A model generated the notes under the pieces. It worked only from the letters and a program-made list of their open reading frames with translations. It did not search any database and had not been told where the DNA came from. Source: Shewanella decolorationis S12 (GTDB lineage Bacteria > Pseudomonadota > Gammaproteobacteria > Enterobacterales > Shewanellaceae). From it: DNA of 64,000 nucleotides. The stretch's first letter is position 1, and every line of letters begins with the position of its first letter. The stretch covers positions 62,001 to 126,000 of the forward strand of contig NZ_AXZL01000072.1 of the NCBI RefSeq assembly GCF_000485795.1, written 5' to 3'. A program made the translations under genes and the position numbers. Positions 19,414-30,155 of this stretch are shown piece by piece.

Positions 19414-20628
19414 ATGTTGAATTCTCCGCTTTCTGCCAGCTCGAATGAATTAGTGATCAATATCTTAGCTATGGTGCTAAGCGAAGGAAAACCCTTAGAC
19501 CGGGCTTATTCTCAGCATTTTTCGGGGCTAAAGTTAGTACCTGCCGAACAGGCACGGATCGCGACTGTAACGGGCGATATTTTGCGCCGGTTAAATCTGT
19601 ATTGTTTCTTAGCGGAAATAAAGCCCGAAGAAATGGAGCGTTTAGGCTCCAAGTTGCTTAATGTCTGGCACTTATTCCACAAGTTAGAACTACCAAAAAT
19701 GCAGTATTCCTTGCCGGTCGATGCCGAGCGTTTAGCCGAGCGTATCGAACAGGCTAAGAGTAACCCAGTGCTTTGGGATGGTTGCCCTGAGTGGTTAGAT
19801 GCTATGGGTCAAGCCCAGCTTGGTGCATCCTGGGAGAAGGAGCGCGCCGCATTAAGCACTCCGCCAAAACGTTTCCTGCGGGTCAATGGCCTTAAAGTGA
19901 CTCGTGATGAGTTAGCACAAAAACTGGCGGCCGAGTTTGTCACCACCCAAACGGTCGAGGGGGTTGATTCCGCTCTTGAAGTGACCTCAGATTCGGCGCT
20001 GTTTCGCACTAACTGCTTTAAAGACGGTTTGTTCGAGCAGCAAGATGCTGGCTCACAACGAGTGGCCGCTGCGCTAGATGCCAAACCCGGTATGCGAGTG
20101 ATCGATGCCTGCGCGGGTGCTGGCGGTAAAACCTTGCATATCGCCGCGCAGATGCAAGGAAAAGGGCGTTTATTGGCGATGGATGTGGAGCAATGGAAAC
20201 TCGATAACCTTAAAGAACGTGCCCGCCGTAATGGTGCCCATAATATCGAAACCCGATTAATTGTCGGCTCTAAAACCATTAAGCGTTTAAAACTCAGTGC
20301 CGATCGCGTTCTGCTCGATGTGCCATGTTCAGGCCTTGGGGTATTAAAGCGTAATCCCGATGCAAAATGGCGTGATACCGCCGAGCGTTTACCGGTATTG
20401 ATGGAGCTGCAAAAGCATATCTTAAGCAGCTATAGCCGCATGGTGAAGGTCGGAGGGATTGTGGTGTACGCGACGTGCTCAATTTTCCCCTGTGAAAATC
20501 GCGGTCAAGTGGATGCTTTTTTAGCGGAAAATCCAAACTTCCGTTTGCTTGAAGATGAGACAATTAGCCCTGCCGATACAGGATTTGATGGTTTTTATCT
20601 GGCAAAACTCGAGCGTATTCAAGAGTAA
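19414..20628 (+). CDS. RsmB/NOP2-family RNA m5C methyltransferase
   Basis: A 404-residue SAM-dependent RNA cytosine-5 methyltransferase. The SAM-binding motif is DACAGAGGKTLHIA. The two reactive cysteines are in DVPCSGLG (Cys305) and YATCSIFPCE (Cys355): one forms the covalent bond with the base and the other helps release. The N-terminal 150 residues form an RNA-binding region shorter than the NusB-like domain of RsmB. I therefore assign the family but not the target position. It stands alone between a terminator and the GGDEF-EAL gene. Confidence 0.88.
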   Translation: MLNSPLSASSNELVINILAMVLSEGKPLDRAYSQHFSGLKLVPAEQARIATVTGDILRRLNLYCFLAEIKPEEMERLGSKLLNVWHLFHKLELPKMQYSLPVDAERLAERIEQAKSNPVLWDGCPEWLDAMGQAQLGASWEKERAALSTPPKRFLRVNGLKVTRDELAQKLAAEFVTTQTVEGVDSALEVTSDSALFRTNCFKDGLFEQQDAGSQRVAAALDAKPGMRVIDACAGAGGKTLHIAAQMQGKGRLLAMDVEQWKLDNLKERARRNGAHNIETRLIVGSKTIKRLKLSADRVLLDVPCSGLGVLKRNPDAKWRDTAERLPVLMELQKHILSSYSRMVKVGGIVVYATCSIFPCENRGQVDAFLAENPNFRLLEDETISPADTGFDGFYLAKLERIQE

Positions 20629-20763
20629 GCTTCACTTCTTGTAACACTAAAGCAAGCTTTTATCGCTGATTGAAAGGTTGCTTTAGTGTGTTTTAGTACC
20701 TAAAATTCACCCTTAATTTACAAAGGTTTTTCACCTTAGTAAGGTCGTTAACTTAAACGCTAA

Positions 20764-23037
20764 ATGACTAAGGGTTTTATGGACGAAGGAATGCAGGTTA
20801 CGGGCTGTATTGATAAAATAACTGCCCATTTTCAACAAAGCGTCAGTCTAGAATGCTATAACGGTATTCTTTCCATGTTGCTAAATGGCGCTCCTTTAGC
20901 AGAAATTCTCCATGCTTTAGTGTTAAAAATTGAAGATCAGCGTTTAGGTACACATGCTTCCGTATTATTGCTCAGTGAAGACGGTAAAAAGTTACTCACT
21001 GGCGCCGCGCCACATTTACCCGACAGTTATAACCAAGTTATCCACGGGGTAGAAATTGGTCCTGAGGTTGGTTCTTGTGGTACTGCGGCTTATACGGGCG
21101 AGCGGGTGATTGTTGAGGACATTGAACATCACCCCTATTGGGCCTTGTATAAATCCTTTGCACTCGTACACGGATTAAGGGCTTGTTGGTCTGAGCCTAT
21201 CAAAGATACTCAAGGCAAGGTGCTCGGTACCTTTGCCATGTATTACAAAGAGGCTAAATCTCCTACATCCGCGGATTTAATCTTAATCGCGGAAGCGGCA
21301 AGACTGGCGAGTTTAGCCATAGAACGCAGTCGTTCGTTAGAGTTTCAGCGACTTGCTGTGAAAATATTTGATCGGCTGCCCCTTGCTCTCGTTATCACCA
21401 ATGCTAGCCATTCTGTCCTTTATGCAAACGATGCTTTTACTCAGATGGTTTATTCTCAACCATCTGAAAGTATTGAGTTTAATCCTGAGCAATTTTTTTC
21501 TCCCTCCGAACCTCACGAAATCGCTTCACTGTTTAAGCATCTTGCTGAGGGGAAAATGTGGCAGGGAGAACTGATTGGGCAACGTAATAATGGCGAGACT
21601 TTTTATCTCGATTTAACCGTCACGGTTTTTCGTGAATCCCATAGTAGCGAAAACGGCTTTGCTTGGCTTTTTTCCGATGTCAGCGAACGTAAAAAGGCCG
21701 CTCAACTTATTAAATATCAAGCCAATAATGATTCATTAACTGGCCTTGCAAATCGCAATGCTTTATTTAGACAAATCCAAGAGCTTATTTCTACGGACAG
21801 TTTAACGCCGGGATTTAGCTTTATGTTGATGGACTTGGATAATTTTAAACAAGTTAACGATACCTACGGCCATGATAAGGGCGACGTTTTATTGGTACAA
21901 ATGGTTGAATTGGTTAAAAGTTGTTTAAATGAGCAGACAGTGTTTGCGCGTTTAGGTGGCGATGAGTTTGCCATCTTACTCCCCGGGATTGTTACCCAGC
22001 GAGAACTGTCGCAGTTGGCGGATAAGATCAATAAACAAGTTTATCGGCGTTACGAATTATCCCACGACAAAGGTGTGTATAGTTCGGTAAGTATTGGGAT
22101 TGCGCGTTTCCCTGAAGATGCCTTGGATTTAGAGCAACTGTTAAACTGCGCCGACCAAGCTATGTATATCTCAAAGGCAAATGGTCGTAATCGGTATCAT
22201 TTTTTTACCGAGCAAATGCAGCAAGATGCTGAGCGAATTGCGAATTTACACACACTGTTAAAACAAGCGTTAGAACAAAATGCCTTTGAGCTCTATTTTC
22301 AACCGATAGTCGATGCCACGACAGGCTTAATTGTTCGAGCAGAAGTGTTATTGCGCTGGCAGCATGAAGGAAAGTTTATTCCCCCTGATGAGTTTATTCC
22401 GATTGCCGAAAACAGTGGCTTAATCGTTAATATTGGTCGAAGCGTACGACAAGCGGTGATGAAAACCATTATCGATATGCAAGCACGTGGCTTGGCGATC
22501 AGTTTAGCGATAAATGTGTCAACCTTTGAATTTTGGTCCCATGAGTTACAGGATGAGTTTTGCGACTCCTTTGCCGATATTATTGACGAATTAGGAGTAG
22601 AGGATTTTCCCTACGAGTTGCTTACCTTAGAGATCACAGAATCCCTGCTAATGAAAAAACATGCGCACCTAATTCAAGTGCTTAATGAGTTACGTGCAAG
22701 GGGCATTAAAATTTCTCTGGATGATTTTGGTACTGGCTATTCATCGCTATCGTATTTGGCCAATTTCCCCATCGATCAAATTAAAATCGATAAGAGCTTT
22801 GTTGACCGATTGGGAGAGGGCGAGCGGCATATTGCTTTGATCGAAGCGATGGTACGGTTAAGTCATGCGTTAGATCTTAGCGTGACAGCCGAAGGTATTG
22901 AAACCCAAGAACAACTTAAGGTGATGATGGAAAACCATATTCAGGAAATCCAAGGCTATTTATTTTATAAACCTATGCCCAAGGCGGCGTTTTTTGAATT
23001 GTTGGCTAAACAAGCGGCCATATCGCCACGTTCATAA
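20764..23037 (+). CDS. GAF-PAS-GGDEF-EAL cyclic-di-GMP signalling protein
   Basis: A 757-residue soluble protein with four domains: GAF (about 40-185; GPEVGSCGTAAYTGERVIVEDI), PAS (about 195-315), GGDEF (about 320-485) and EAL (about 495-750). The GGDEF motif is intact (RLGGDEF, 396-402). The EAL motif reads EVL (527-529), a variant still seen in active phosphodiesterases. The loop DDFGTGYSSLSYL is complete. Both synthesis and breakdown of cyclic di-GMP are thus possible. No transmembrane segment is seen. Three in-frame ATGs lie within 30 bases (20764, 20779, 20791), so the exact start is open; TAAGGG precedes the second. Confidence 0.92.
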   Translation: MTKGFMDEGMQVTGCIDKITAHFQQSVSLECYNGILSMLLNGAPLAEILHALVLKIEDQRLGTHASVLLLSEDGKKLLTGAAPHLPDSYNQVIHGVEIGPEVGSCGTAAYTGERVIVEDIEHHPYWALYKSFALVHGLRACWSEPIKDTQGKVLGTFAMYYKEAKSPTSADLILIAEAARLASLAIERSRSLEFQRLAVKIFDRLPLALVITNASHSVLYANDAFTQMVYSQPSESIEFNPEQFFSPSEPHEIASLFKHLAEGKMWQGELIGQRNNGETFYLDLTVTVFRESHSSENGFAWLFSDVSERKKAAQLIKYQANNDSLTGLANRNALFRQIQELISTDSLTPGFSFMLMDLDNFKQVNDTYGHDKGDVLLVQMVELVKSCLNEQTVFARLGGDEFAILLPGIVTQRELSQLADKINKQVYRRYELSHDKGVYSSVSIGIARFPEDALDLEQLLNCADQAMYISKANGRNRYHFFTEQMQQDAERIANLHTLLKQALEQNAFELYFQPIVDATTGLIVRAEVLLRWQHEGKFIPPDEFIPIAENSGLIVNIGRSVRQAVMKTIIDMQARGLAISLAINVSTFEFWSHELQDEFCDSFADIIDELGVEDFPYELLTLEITESLLMKKHAHLIQVLNELRARGIKISLDDFGTGYSSLSYLANFPIDQIKIDKSFVDRLGEGERHIALIEAMVRLSHALDLSVTAEGIETQEQLKVMMENHIQEIQGYLFYKPMPKAAFFELLAKQAAISPRS

Positions 23038-23060
23038 TCGATTCAACCACCTCCTTTATC

Positions 23061-23091
23061 ACACTAAGCGCGCCATTGGCGCGCTTAGTGT
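23061..23091. terminator. Shared terminator between convergent genes
   Basis: A 14-bp perfect stem (23061-23074 with 23078-23091) with a 3-nt loop between the GGDEF-EAL gene and ddl, which converge here. It is GC-rich at the centre, with a short T-rich stretch on the plus side. Confidence 0.85.
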
Positions 23092-23118
23092 TATTTAACC
23101 TCAACGCGGGTGAAGAGA

Positions 23119-24129
23119 TTACTTTGCAGCTAACTGGCCGTTAATCACCAAACTTAAGTATTCGGTAAAATCATGCCCATGGTTTTGTAACATTTTAGGG
23201 AACATCGAAATCGGCGTCGAACCTGGGAAGGTATTGATTTCGTTGAGCAGGATTTCATTATCTTGGGTTAAGAAAAAGTCGATGCGTGACAGATGGCGCA
23301 GCTTCATGCCCTTAAAGGCTTTAATCGCATAGGCGCGGATCTGCTCGCTGATGTCAGTTGGCACATTTTGCGCGACTACATCGGTTTGCGCCTTGCTGCT
23401 TTTGGCGTATTTCTCATCGAAGGTGTAGAAGGTATTGCTATCACAGATGATTTCGCCCGGCAGCGTCGCAACCACTTCGCCTTGATACTCATAGACCGCG
23501 ACTTCCAGCTCACGGGCCTTAATGGTCTTCTCAACAATCACATAGGGCGCATAGCCAAAGGCATCTTTTAACACGCCTGCGACTTTGCTGCTGTCATCAA
23601 CCTTATAACAACCGACAGAAGATCCTTGGGATGCGGCCTTGACGAAAATCGATCCCCAGTTTTCTAGCGCCGCTTGGGTTTGGGCAATCGCTTCATCATC
23701 GTATTGATTTAAGAAGATATAAGGCGTGTTAGGAATGCCTAAGGCACTGAACCACATTTTAGCGGTGATCTTGTTAAAGCAGTTGCTGCTGGCTTCGGAT
23801 TCACAACCAAAGTAGGGCAGTTGGATAAGATTAAAGTACGACTGGATATCACCTGTCTCGCCCGGATAGCCGTGAATGCAAGGGATCACATAATCCACAG
23901 GCCAAGGCGCCTTGGTCTCATCACGGAAGCGGATTTCGCGGTTATTGTTCAGCTCACAGTCATCGCCAGCGGCGGTTTGGTATTGACCGAATTTATCCAG
24001 TACCACGCGCAATACATTAAATTGCTCGGATTTTGCTAATGAGGTTTCAAAATAATTAGCCGACAGTAGGGAAATATCGTGTTCCGCACTTCCACCGCCG
24101 CACAGCAAAAGTAAATTGATTTTTGACAT
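23119..24129 (-). CDS. ddl: D-alanine--D-alanine ligase family protein
   Basis: A 336-residue ATP-grasp ligase for D-Ala-D-Ala, the peptidoglycan precursor. Features: [17 protein letters not shown] at the N-terminus, [14 protein letters not shown] (Ddl HGxxGEdG region), [15 protein letters not shown], and the metal-binding [14 protein letters not shown] near the C-terminus. The start is ATG at 24127-24129 with GAGGA 7 bases upstream. The longer frame adds 21 residues with no ribosome binding site and no homology. It is not in a mur/fts cluster, so it may be a second, DdlA-like ligase. Confidence 0.9.
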   Translation of the reverse strand: MSKINLLLLCGGGSAEHDISLLSANYFETSLAKSEQFNVLRVVLDKFGQYQTAAGDDCELNNNREIRFRDETKAPWPVDYVIPCIHGYPGETGDIQSYFNLIQLPYFGCESEASSNCFNKITAKMWFSALGIPNTPYIFLNQYDDEAIAQTQAALENWGSIFVKAASQGSSVGCYKVDDSSKVAGVLKDAFGYAPYVIVEKTIKARELEVAVYEYQGEVVATLPGEIICDSNTFYTFDEKYAKSSKAQTDVVAQNVPTDISEQIRAYAIKAFKGMKLRHLSRIDFFLTQDNEILLNEINTFPGSTPISMFPKMLQNHGHDFTEYLSLVINGQLAAK

Positions 24130-24338
24130 TATGATTCCTCGATTGAGCAAAATGCTGTTGAGTTGCCTTTGCAACTCGCTTACTAACGACAATAGGCGAC
24201 TCTCTGCCCAGGGCTGTTATCTGCGCAAAGCACATAAGTTAGCCGCAGCCATCTTAGATTTCTTGCCCCCTAAAGTGCAAGGACTCAGGCGAAGGAGTTT
24301 GACCGAGTGATGAATTTTAACGCATTTTTACAGGCCAA

Positions 24339-24363
24339 TAAAAAACGCGCCGAGGCGCGTTTT
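24339..24363 (-). terminator. Rho-independent terminator of asnS
   Basis: AAAACGCGC pairs with GCGCGTTTT around a 4-nt loop, and the minus strand continues in a T-run. It is about 27 bases after the asnS stop. Confidence 0.9.
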
Positions 24364-24389
24364 AAAGAATGTGTCTTATCACGGACACA

Positions 24390-25790
24390 TTAGAAGTTAG
24401 CAGTGCGTGGTGCGCGTGGGAATGGGATCACGTCGCGGATGTTAGATACGCCCGTTACGTAAGACACTAAACGCTCGAAGCCCAGACCGAAACCTGCGTG
24501 TGGCACTGTGCCGTAACGACGCAGATCGCGGTACCACCAGTAATCTTCTTTGTTCAGATCCATTTCTTCTAAACGCATATCCAGCACGTCTAAACGCTCT
24601 TCACGTTGCGAGCCACCGATGATTTCACCGATGCCAGGGGCTAACACGTCCATCGCGGCAACGGTTTTACCGTCTTCGTTAAGGCGCATGTAGAAGGCTT
24701 TGATATCTTTTGGATAGTTCTTCACAACCACAGGGGCTTTGAAGTGTTCTTCGGCCAGATAACGCTCGTGCTCAGAGGATAAGTCGATACCCCAAGAGAC
24801 CGGGAATTCGAACTCACGTCCACATTTTTGCAGGATCTCAACTGCATCGGTGTAATCTACTTGGGCGAAATCACTCGATACGAAAGATTGCAGACGCTCA
24901 ATCACGGTTTTATCCACGTGCTGGGCGAAGAATTGCAAATCGTCCATACGCTCAGTTAATACCGCATTGAAGGCGTACTTCAGCATGCCTTCGGCAAGAC
25001 TAGCGATATCGCTTAAGGTGGCGAAGGCCACTTCAGGCTCAACCATCCAGAATTCCGCTAAGTGGCGGCTAGTGTTTGAGTTTTCAGCACGGAAAGTCGG
25101 GCCGAAGGTATAGATTTTTGACAGGGCGCAGGCGTAAGTCTCGCCGTTCAGCTGGCCAGATACGGTTAAGAACGCCTCTTTACCGAAGAAATCTTTGTCG
25201 TAGTCAACTTTGCCGTCGCTAGTGCGTGGCAGGTTTTCCATATCCAGTGTGGATACACGGAACATTTCACCCGCGCCTTCACAGTCCGACGCGGTGATCA
25301 GCGGTGTAGACACCCATACGAAACCGTTTTCGTGATAGAAACGGTGAATCGCTTGAGATAAACAGTTACGTACGCGGGCAACGGCACCAATAATGTTGGT
25401 ACGTGGACGTAAGTGCGCTAGTTCGCGTAAATGCTCGATAGAGTGACGTTTAGCCGCCATTGGGTAAGTGTCTGGATCTTCAACCCAGCCAGTTACTTCA
25501 ACCTGAGTAACTTGCAGCTCATAGGCTTGGCCAGCGCCAGGAGATTCCACAATCTCACCGGTTACGATCACCGAGCAGCCAGCTGTCAGCTTTAACACTT
25601 CGTTGTCGTAATTTTCTAAGCTATTTGGCACAACACCTTGGATAGGATTAAAGCAGGAGCCGTCATAAACAGCTAAAAAAGAGATGCCAGCTTTAGAGTC
25701 ACGACGGGTTCTGACCCAGCCACGGACTGTGACTGTTGAACCAACTGCGTGCTCACCTTTAAATACAGAAGCGACCGATGCAATGCTCAT
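24390..25790 (-). CDS. asnS: Asparaginyl-tRNA synthetase
   Basis: A 466-residue class IIb aminoacyl-tRNA synthetase charging tRNA-Asn. The N-terminal OB fold (about 15-105; [14 protein letters not shown]) binds the anticodon. Motif 2 is [19 protein letters not shown] and motif 3 is [10 protein letters not shown] near the C-terminus. [15 protein letters not shown] is the classic AsnS ending. The absence of an aspartate-specific insertion separates it from AspS. It is a single-gene unit with its own terminator. Confidence 0.97.
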   Translation of the reverse strand: MSIASVASVFKGEHAVGSTVTVRGWVRTRRDSKAGISFLAVYDGSCFNPIQGVVPNSLENYDNEVLKLTAGCSVIVTGEIVESPGAGQAYELQVTQVEVTGWVEDPDTYPMAAKRHSIEHLRELAHLRPRTNIIGAVARVRNCLSQAIHRFYHENGFVWVSTPLITASDCEGAGEMFRVSTLDMENLPRTSDGKVDYDKDFFGKEAFLTVSGQLNGETYACALSKIYTFGPTFRAENSNTSRHLAEFWMVEPEVAFATLSDIASLAEGMLKYAFNAVLTERMDDLQFFAQHVDKTVIERLQSFVSSDFAQVDYTDAVEILQKCGREFEFPVSWGIDLSSEHERYLAEEHFKAPVVVKNYPKDIKAFYMRLNEDGKTVAAMDVLAPGIGEIIGGSQREERLDVLDMRLEEMDLNKEDYWWYRDLRRYGTVPHAGFGLGFERLVSYVTGVSNIRDVIPFPRAPRTANF

Positions 25791-25941
25791 TGTTGCTTAG
25801 TTCTCCAACGAAACGTTTTATATGAAAATTTTTGGAGGTTTATATTACCTTGCTGGTGGCTTTTCTCAAGCTGAAAAAGGTATCCTGAGGTTAATATTAC
25901 TAATATTGAGCTATATGGTGTGTTAAACGTTCGGAGGCGAT

Positions 25942-26277
25942 ATGAGGAAAGTCAAAATATTTCAGCTCATCCTCGCGACATTATCCATCTTAGGTTGGGC
26001 TGTGGCGGTTTATGCACTACTGGTTTTTGGCGAGGCAAGGCCAGAACGTGAGGTAGGTGCTTTTTTTAACCAAGGTACTTCGGTAAGAATGTACTGGGAC
26101 CCACACGAGACTCAAACGTTGCAGTATCTTATTTGGATTTGCGGCGCCATTAGCTTAGTCAGTCTGGCGTTTAATTACTATGTCGCCCACCACAGCAAAC
26201 TCGGCTATTGGTTCAATATTCCCTTACTGCTATTAACCTCGCTGGTGGCGGGGTTGTATGTACACTTTGTTATATAA
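25942..26277 (+). CDS. Small three-helix inner-membrane protein
   Basis: A 111-residue protein with three membrane helices (about 5-29, 55-78, 86-110). The polar loop after helix 1 carries ARPEREVGAFFNQG. GGAGG lies 5 bases before the ATG. I do not recognise the family. It is a lone gene between divergent asnS and convergent nudL. Confidence 0.7.
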   Translation: MRKVKIFQLILATLSILGWAVAVYALLVFGEARPEREVGAFFNQGTSVRMYWDPHETQTLQYLIWICGAISLVSLAFNYYVAHHSKLGYWFNIPLLLLTSLVAGLYVHFVI

Positions 26278-26301
26278 ACCATTGTTAGGCTTGAGTGTTG
26301 T

Positions 26302-26889
26302 CTACAACATATCCTCGGGGAAACTCAAATGGCGGCAGAGGTGATCGATGATCGCTGCCGTCGCGCCCCAAATAAAGCGCTGCTGATAGGGAATAAAATG
26401 CACGCTGTAGTAACGCCCTTGGCGTAAAAACTGTTTGCGGTGGCGATTTTGCGGTTCGATAAAAAAGCTTAACGGCACGCGAAAACAGTCGGCGACTTCA
26501 CCGGGATCGAGCCTTAAGGCAAAATCCTGCTTAATCATGCCCACCACCGGGGTGATTTCAAAGCCTGTAAAAGTATTGTGCGCGGGGAAGGTGCCAATTA
26601 CCTCAACATTTTCACGACACAAACCGATTTCTTCCTCTGCTTCCCGCAGCGCGGCCGTAATGGCGCTGCTGTCACTGGGTTCAATCTTGCCGCCGGGAAA
26701 ACTAATTTGCCCAGGATGCGCCCTAAGGTGCATCGGTCTTTGGGTTAAAATCAGATTCAGCTCGCCTTGGATTTCCTGCAATGGAATGAGTACCGCGGCT
26801 TTACGTAACCCTAGGTGAGGAATAGCCGCAGGATCTTGCGAGGCTAAGGGATGCAGATTAAATCTGAGTCTAAATTCCGCTTGATCCAT
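26302..26889 (-). CDS. NudL-type CoA pyrophosphatase (Nudix hydrolase)
   Basis: A 195-residue Nudix hydrolase. The catalytic box starts at FPGGKIEPSD and ends LREAEEEIGL, giving the G-x5-E-x7-RE-x2-EE-x-G pattern. The flanking LTQRPMHLRAHPGQISFPGG is the CoA-pyrophosphatase signature (as in E. coli NudL/YeaB). It should hydrolyse CoA and derivatives to 3',5'-ADP and acyl-phosphopantetheine. It lies 25 bp downstream of pabB on the same strand, the same pairing found in E. coli. Confidence 0.93.
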   Translation of the reverse strand: MDQAEFRLRFNLHPLASQDPAAIPHLGLRKAAVLIPLQEIQGELNLILTQRPMHLRAHPGQISFPGGKIEPSDSSAITAALREAEEEIGLCRENVEVIGTFPAHNTFTGFEITPVVGMIKQDFALRLDPGEVADCFRVPLSFFIEPQNRHRKQFLRQGRYYSVHFIPYQQRFIWGATAAIIDHLCRHLSFPEDML

Positions 26890-26914
26890 AGGCTTCCTAT
26901 TCGTGCGCTGACGC

Positions 26915-28318
26915 TTATTGAGGGCTATCGAGTAAGGGTAAAATTCGGCTTATCTTGTCGAAGCTTTCTTGGTACTCGGCATCGACATTCGAGTCGGCGA
27001 CTATGCCGCCGCCCGCCCAGCAATAGAGTTTACCTTGCTCAGCCACTAGCGTGCGTATGGTGATACTGGTGTCCATTTGTCCATCTTGGCTGATATACCC
27101 CATGGAACCACAATACAGACTGCGGCGTGAGGGTTCCAGTTCTTCAATAATTTCCATCGCGCGAATTTTCGGCGCTCCGGTAATCGAACCGCCAGGAAAG
27201 GCCGCCCGCAGCAAGTCACTGGCGTGGTATTGTGGGGCGAGTTTAGCGGTGACAGTACTCACTAAATGATGCACCGCAGGAAAACTTTCTATGGCAAATA
27301 AATGTGGCACTTGCACCGAGCCGGGCGCCGCGACTTTGCCGATATCATTACGCAGTAAATCCACAATCATCACGTTTTCGGCGCGATCTTTAGGCGAGTT
27401 AGCGAGTGTGTGAGCTACCTGTTTATCCTGCTCAGGATCGGGATGACGTGGCAAGGTACCTTTAATCGGTTTGGTTTGAATGTCGTTACCGCGCAGCTGG
27501 ATAAAACGCTCGGGCGAAATCGATAAAATCGCATTGTCATCCAGTCGCATAAAGGCGGAGAAGGGCGCTTGATTGGCACTTCGTAGTTTGCAGTAGGCCG
27601 TCCATTCATCGCCTTGATACTCTGCTTCAAAACGCTGGGTTAAATTAATTTGATAGCAATCACCACTATGCAGATACGCCTGAACTTGATTAAATTTTGT
27701 GGTGTACTGGGCTTTGGTGAGCTGCGCTGACCAAGGGCTGGTGAGAAGAAATTCCGCCTGTTTTGTGGTGTGGGCAATTTTTGCATCAATTATTTTCAAC
27801 TGAGCTTCTAGCGCGGTTTCACCCAAATAGTGCACCATAAACCAGCTTTGCTGCTGATAATCGAAAATCAATGCCCAGTCGTAAAAGCCAATATTCATCT
27901 CGCCGAGGTGAATATCCTGCGCCGCGGTCCTGGGGAGCAGCTCAATTCGGCGGCCTAAATCATAACTAAAGCTGCCCATGGCGCCACCACTGAAGGGCAA
28001 ATCGCAGGCAAAGGATTGTGGATACCAATGGCGCAGCAGCTGTTTGACCAGCGAAAATGGGTCATCCTGCGGGCTGAGATGGGTCGGCTTGGCTAATTCA
28101 GGCAGATGAACTCGAATGTCAGTCAGCTCGCCTTGGGTGATCAGGGTAGCGATGGGACCTGCGCAAATCATATCGAATTTAGCGTCCTGATGGGGCGCAT
28201 TGGCCGAGTCGAGCAATATGGCCCAAGGTTCTGCCGCAAAGTGTTCGAAGATTGCTGCTGTGCTGAAAGTCCAGTCAAGTTGGCGTACTGCCAGCGGTAA
28301 TGCCGCCCTATTTGCCAT
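26915..28318 (-). CDS. pabB: Aminodeoxychorismate synthase component I
   Basis: A 467-residue chorismate-utilising enzyme that aminates chorismate to 4-amino-4-deoxychorismate for folate, using ammonia from PabA. Markers: the catalytic PIKGTLPR lysine, AENVMIVDLLRNDIG, SFPAVHHLVSTV and AAFPGGSITGAPK...CGSMGYI. The N-terminal half fits the anthranilate synthase I N domain. It is transcribed away from fumarase and upstream of nudL. Confidence 0.95.
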   Translation of the reverse strand: MANRAALPLAVRQLDWTFSTAAIFEHFAAEPWAILLDSANAPHQDAKFDMICAGPIATLITQGELTDIRVHLPELAKPTHLSPQDDPFSLVKQLLRHWYPQSFACDLPFSGGAMGSFSYDLGRRIELLPRTAAQDIHLGEMNIGFYDWALIFDYQQQSWFMVHYLGETALEAQLKIIDAKIAHTTKQAEFLLTSPWSAQLTKAQYTTKFNQVQAYLHSGDCYQINLTQRFEAEYQGDEWTAYCKLRSANQAPFSAFMRLDDNAILSISPERFIQLRGNDIQTKPIKGTLPRHPDPEQDKQVAHTLANSPKDRAENVMIVDLLRNDIGKVAAPGSVQVPHLFAIESFPAVHHLVSTVTAKLAPQYHASDLLRAAFPGGSITGAPKIRAMEIIEELEPSRRSLYCGSMGYISQDGQMDTSITIRTLVAEQGKLYCWAGGGIVADSNVDAEYQESFDKISRILPLLDSPQ

Positions 28319-28440
28319 CTATTAACCCTATCTAAAAATGTGATGTAGCCCAAAAAGATGGGAAAGAGTATCATATTGGCCCAGAAAGAATTACACAAAA
28401 AAACAAGTAAGGCCCTAAAGGCTGCTGGAGCGCACCTACT

Positions 28441-29985
28441 ATGTCATCTCACCATGAAACGTCTGAAAATGTAGTGATTAAACAAGCCGACTTTATTGAA
28501 AGTGTGGCCGATGCCCTGCAATACATCTCCTATTATCATCCCAAAGATTTTGTTGATGCCATGAGCGAAGCTTATGAGCGTGAGCAGAGTGCGGCGGCGA
28601 AGGATGCGATTGCGCAAATTTTGATTAACTCGCGTATGTCTGCCGAAGGTAAACGCCCACTGTGTCAAGACACGGGTATTGTGACCACCTTCGTTAAGAT
28701 TGGTATGGGGGTTAAGTGGGACAAAACCGATATGACCGTGCAGCAAATGGTCGATGAAGGTGTGCGTCGTGCTTATACCAACCCAGATAACCCATTGCGG
28801 GCATCGATTGTGGCAGATCCTGCGGGTAGCCGTAAAAACACCAAAGACAACACCCCATCCGTGGTGCATATCGATATGGTGCCAGGCAACCATGTGGAAG
28901 TGGCTATTGCTGCCAAAGGCGGCGGCAGTGAAAACAAAGCCAAGATGGTGATGTTAAACCCATCTGATGATATCGCTGCTTGGGTTGAAAAAACGCTGCC
29001 AACCATGGGCGCGGGCTGGTGTCCTCCAGGTATGCTCGGCATCGGTATTGGCGGCACCGCTGAAAAAGCCGCGGTGCTGGCGAAAGAAGCGCTGATGGAA
29101 AGCGTGGATATTCATGAATTAATGGCGCGCGGTGCACAAACCAGCGAAGAAAAACTGCGTTTAGACATTTTCGAACGTGCTAATAACTTAGGTATTGGTG
29201 CGCAGGGGCTTGGCGGTTTAACCACAGTGTTAGACGTGAAAATCAAATCTGCGCCAACCCACGCAGCATCAAAGCCTGTAGTGATGATCCCGAACTGCGC
29301 CGCAACTCGCCACGTTCACTTCCATTTAGATGGTACGGGTCCTGCTGATCTTGCGCCTCCATCGCTGAGCGACTGGCCAGAAATCACCCGCGAAGTGGGT
29401 AGCGATGTGCGCCGCGTTAACTTAGACACTGTCACTCAAGCGGATATCGAGCAGTGGAAGAGCGGTGAAACCATCCTGTTAAGCGGTAAAATGCTCACCG
29501 GCCGTGATGCTGCCCATAAGCGTATCCAAAGCCTGATTGAAAGCGGTGAAGGTTTACCAGAAGGCGTGGACTTTACTGGCAAGTTTATCTACTACGTGGG
29601 CCCAGTTGACCCAGTCGGTAACGAAGTTGTGGGTCCTGCTGGCCCAACTACCGCGACCCGTATGGACAAGTTCACCGATCTGATGCTGGATAAAACCGGC
29701 CTGATGGGCATGATTGGTAAGGCTGAACGTGGTCCAGCGACCGTTGAGTCTATCAAGAAACACAAAGCTGTGTACCTGATGGCTGTGGGCGGCGCGGCTT
29801 ACTTAGTGTCGAAAGCCATTAAGAAATCCCGCGTAGTGGCGTTTGCCGACTTAGGTATGGAAGCAATTTACGAGTTTGACGTACAAGATATGCCAGTGAC
29901 TGTGGCGGTAGACTCAAACGGCGTGAATGCCCATGAAACTGGCCCAGCGATTTGGAAAGTGAATATCGCTAACGCCAAAGCCTAA
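28441..29985 (+). CDS. fumB: Class I (4Fe-4S) fumarate hydratase
   Basis: A 514-residue iron-sulfur fumarase interconverting fumarate and malate. The three cluster cysteines are visible in RPLCQDTG, GAGWCPPGMLG and PNCAATRHVHFHLDG. The N-terminal alpha domain and C-terminal beta domain are fused as in E. coli FumA/FumB. The name fumB follows Shewanella usage; the sequence cannot tell FumA from FumB roles. CTGGAG lies about 11 bases before the ATG. In Shewanella this enzyme works with fumarate respiration and the TCA cycle. Confidence 0.95.
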   Translation: MSSHHETSENVVIKQADFIESVADALQYISYYHPKDFVDAMSEAYEREQSAAAKDAIAQILINSRMSAEGKRPLCQDTGIVTTFVKIGMGVKWDKTDMTVQQMVDEGVRRAYTNPDNPLRASIVADPAGSRKNTKDNTPSVVHIDMVPGNHVEVAIAAKGGGSENKAKMVMLNPSDDIAAWVEKTLPTMGAGWCPPGMLGIGIGGTAEKAAVLAKEALMESVDIHELMARGAQTSEEKLRLDIFERANNLGIGAQGLGGLTTVLDVKIKSAPTHAASKPVVMIPNCAATRHVHFHLDGTGPADLAPPSLSDWPEITREVGSDVRRVNLDTVTQADIEQWKSGETILLSGKMLTGRDAAHKRIQSLIESGEGLPEGVDFTGKFIYYVGPVDPVGNEVVGPAGPTTATRMDKFTDLMLDKTGLMGMIGKAERGPATVESIKKHKAVYLMAVGGAAYLVSKAIKKSRVVAFADLGMEAIYEFDVQDMPVTVAVDSNGVNAHETGPAIWKVNIANAKA

Positions 29986-30115
29986 GCAAATGGCCTAAGC
30001 GAATGTCCTTCTTGCAAAAATGTCGCTTTTTTGAGCGGAATTCGAGCGGGAAAGGGCGGCGAGTGGCACTCAATGACGCCATTCGATGCAGACTGACAAT
30101 TTGTCACAAAAAAAT

Positions 30116-30155
30116 ACGCTCAAGTACGCCTTTTGGCTTGCTTGAGCGTTTTTGT
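30116..30155 (+). terminator. Rho-independent terminator after fumarase
   Basis: ACGCTCAAG (30116-30124) pairs with CTTGAGCGT (30141-30149) and a T-rich tail follows. It lies about 130 bases downstream of the fumarase stop. An 84-codon frame across this stretch is not a convincing gene. Confidence 0.75.

Noticed and set aside
28444-28893. 149-codon minus-strand frame inside fumarase
   Set aside because: A shadow of the strongly conserved fumarase frame; no independent support.
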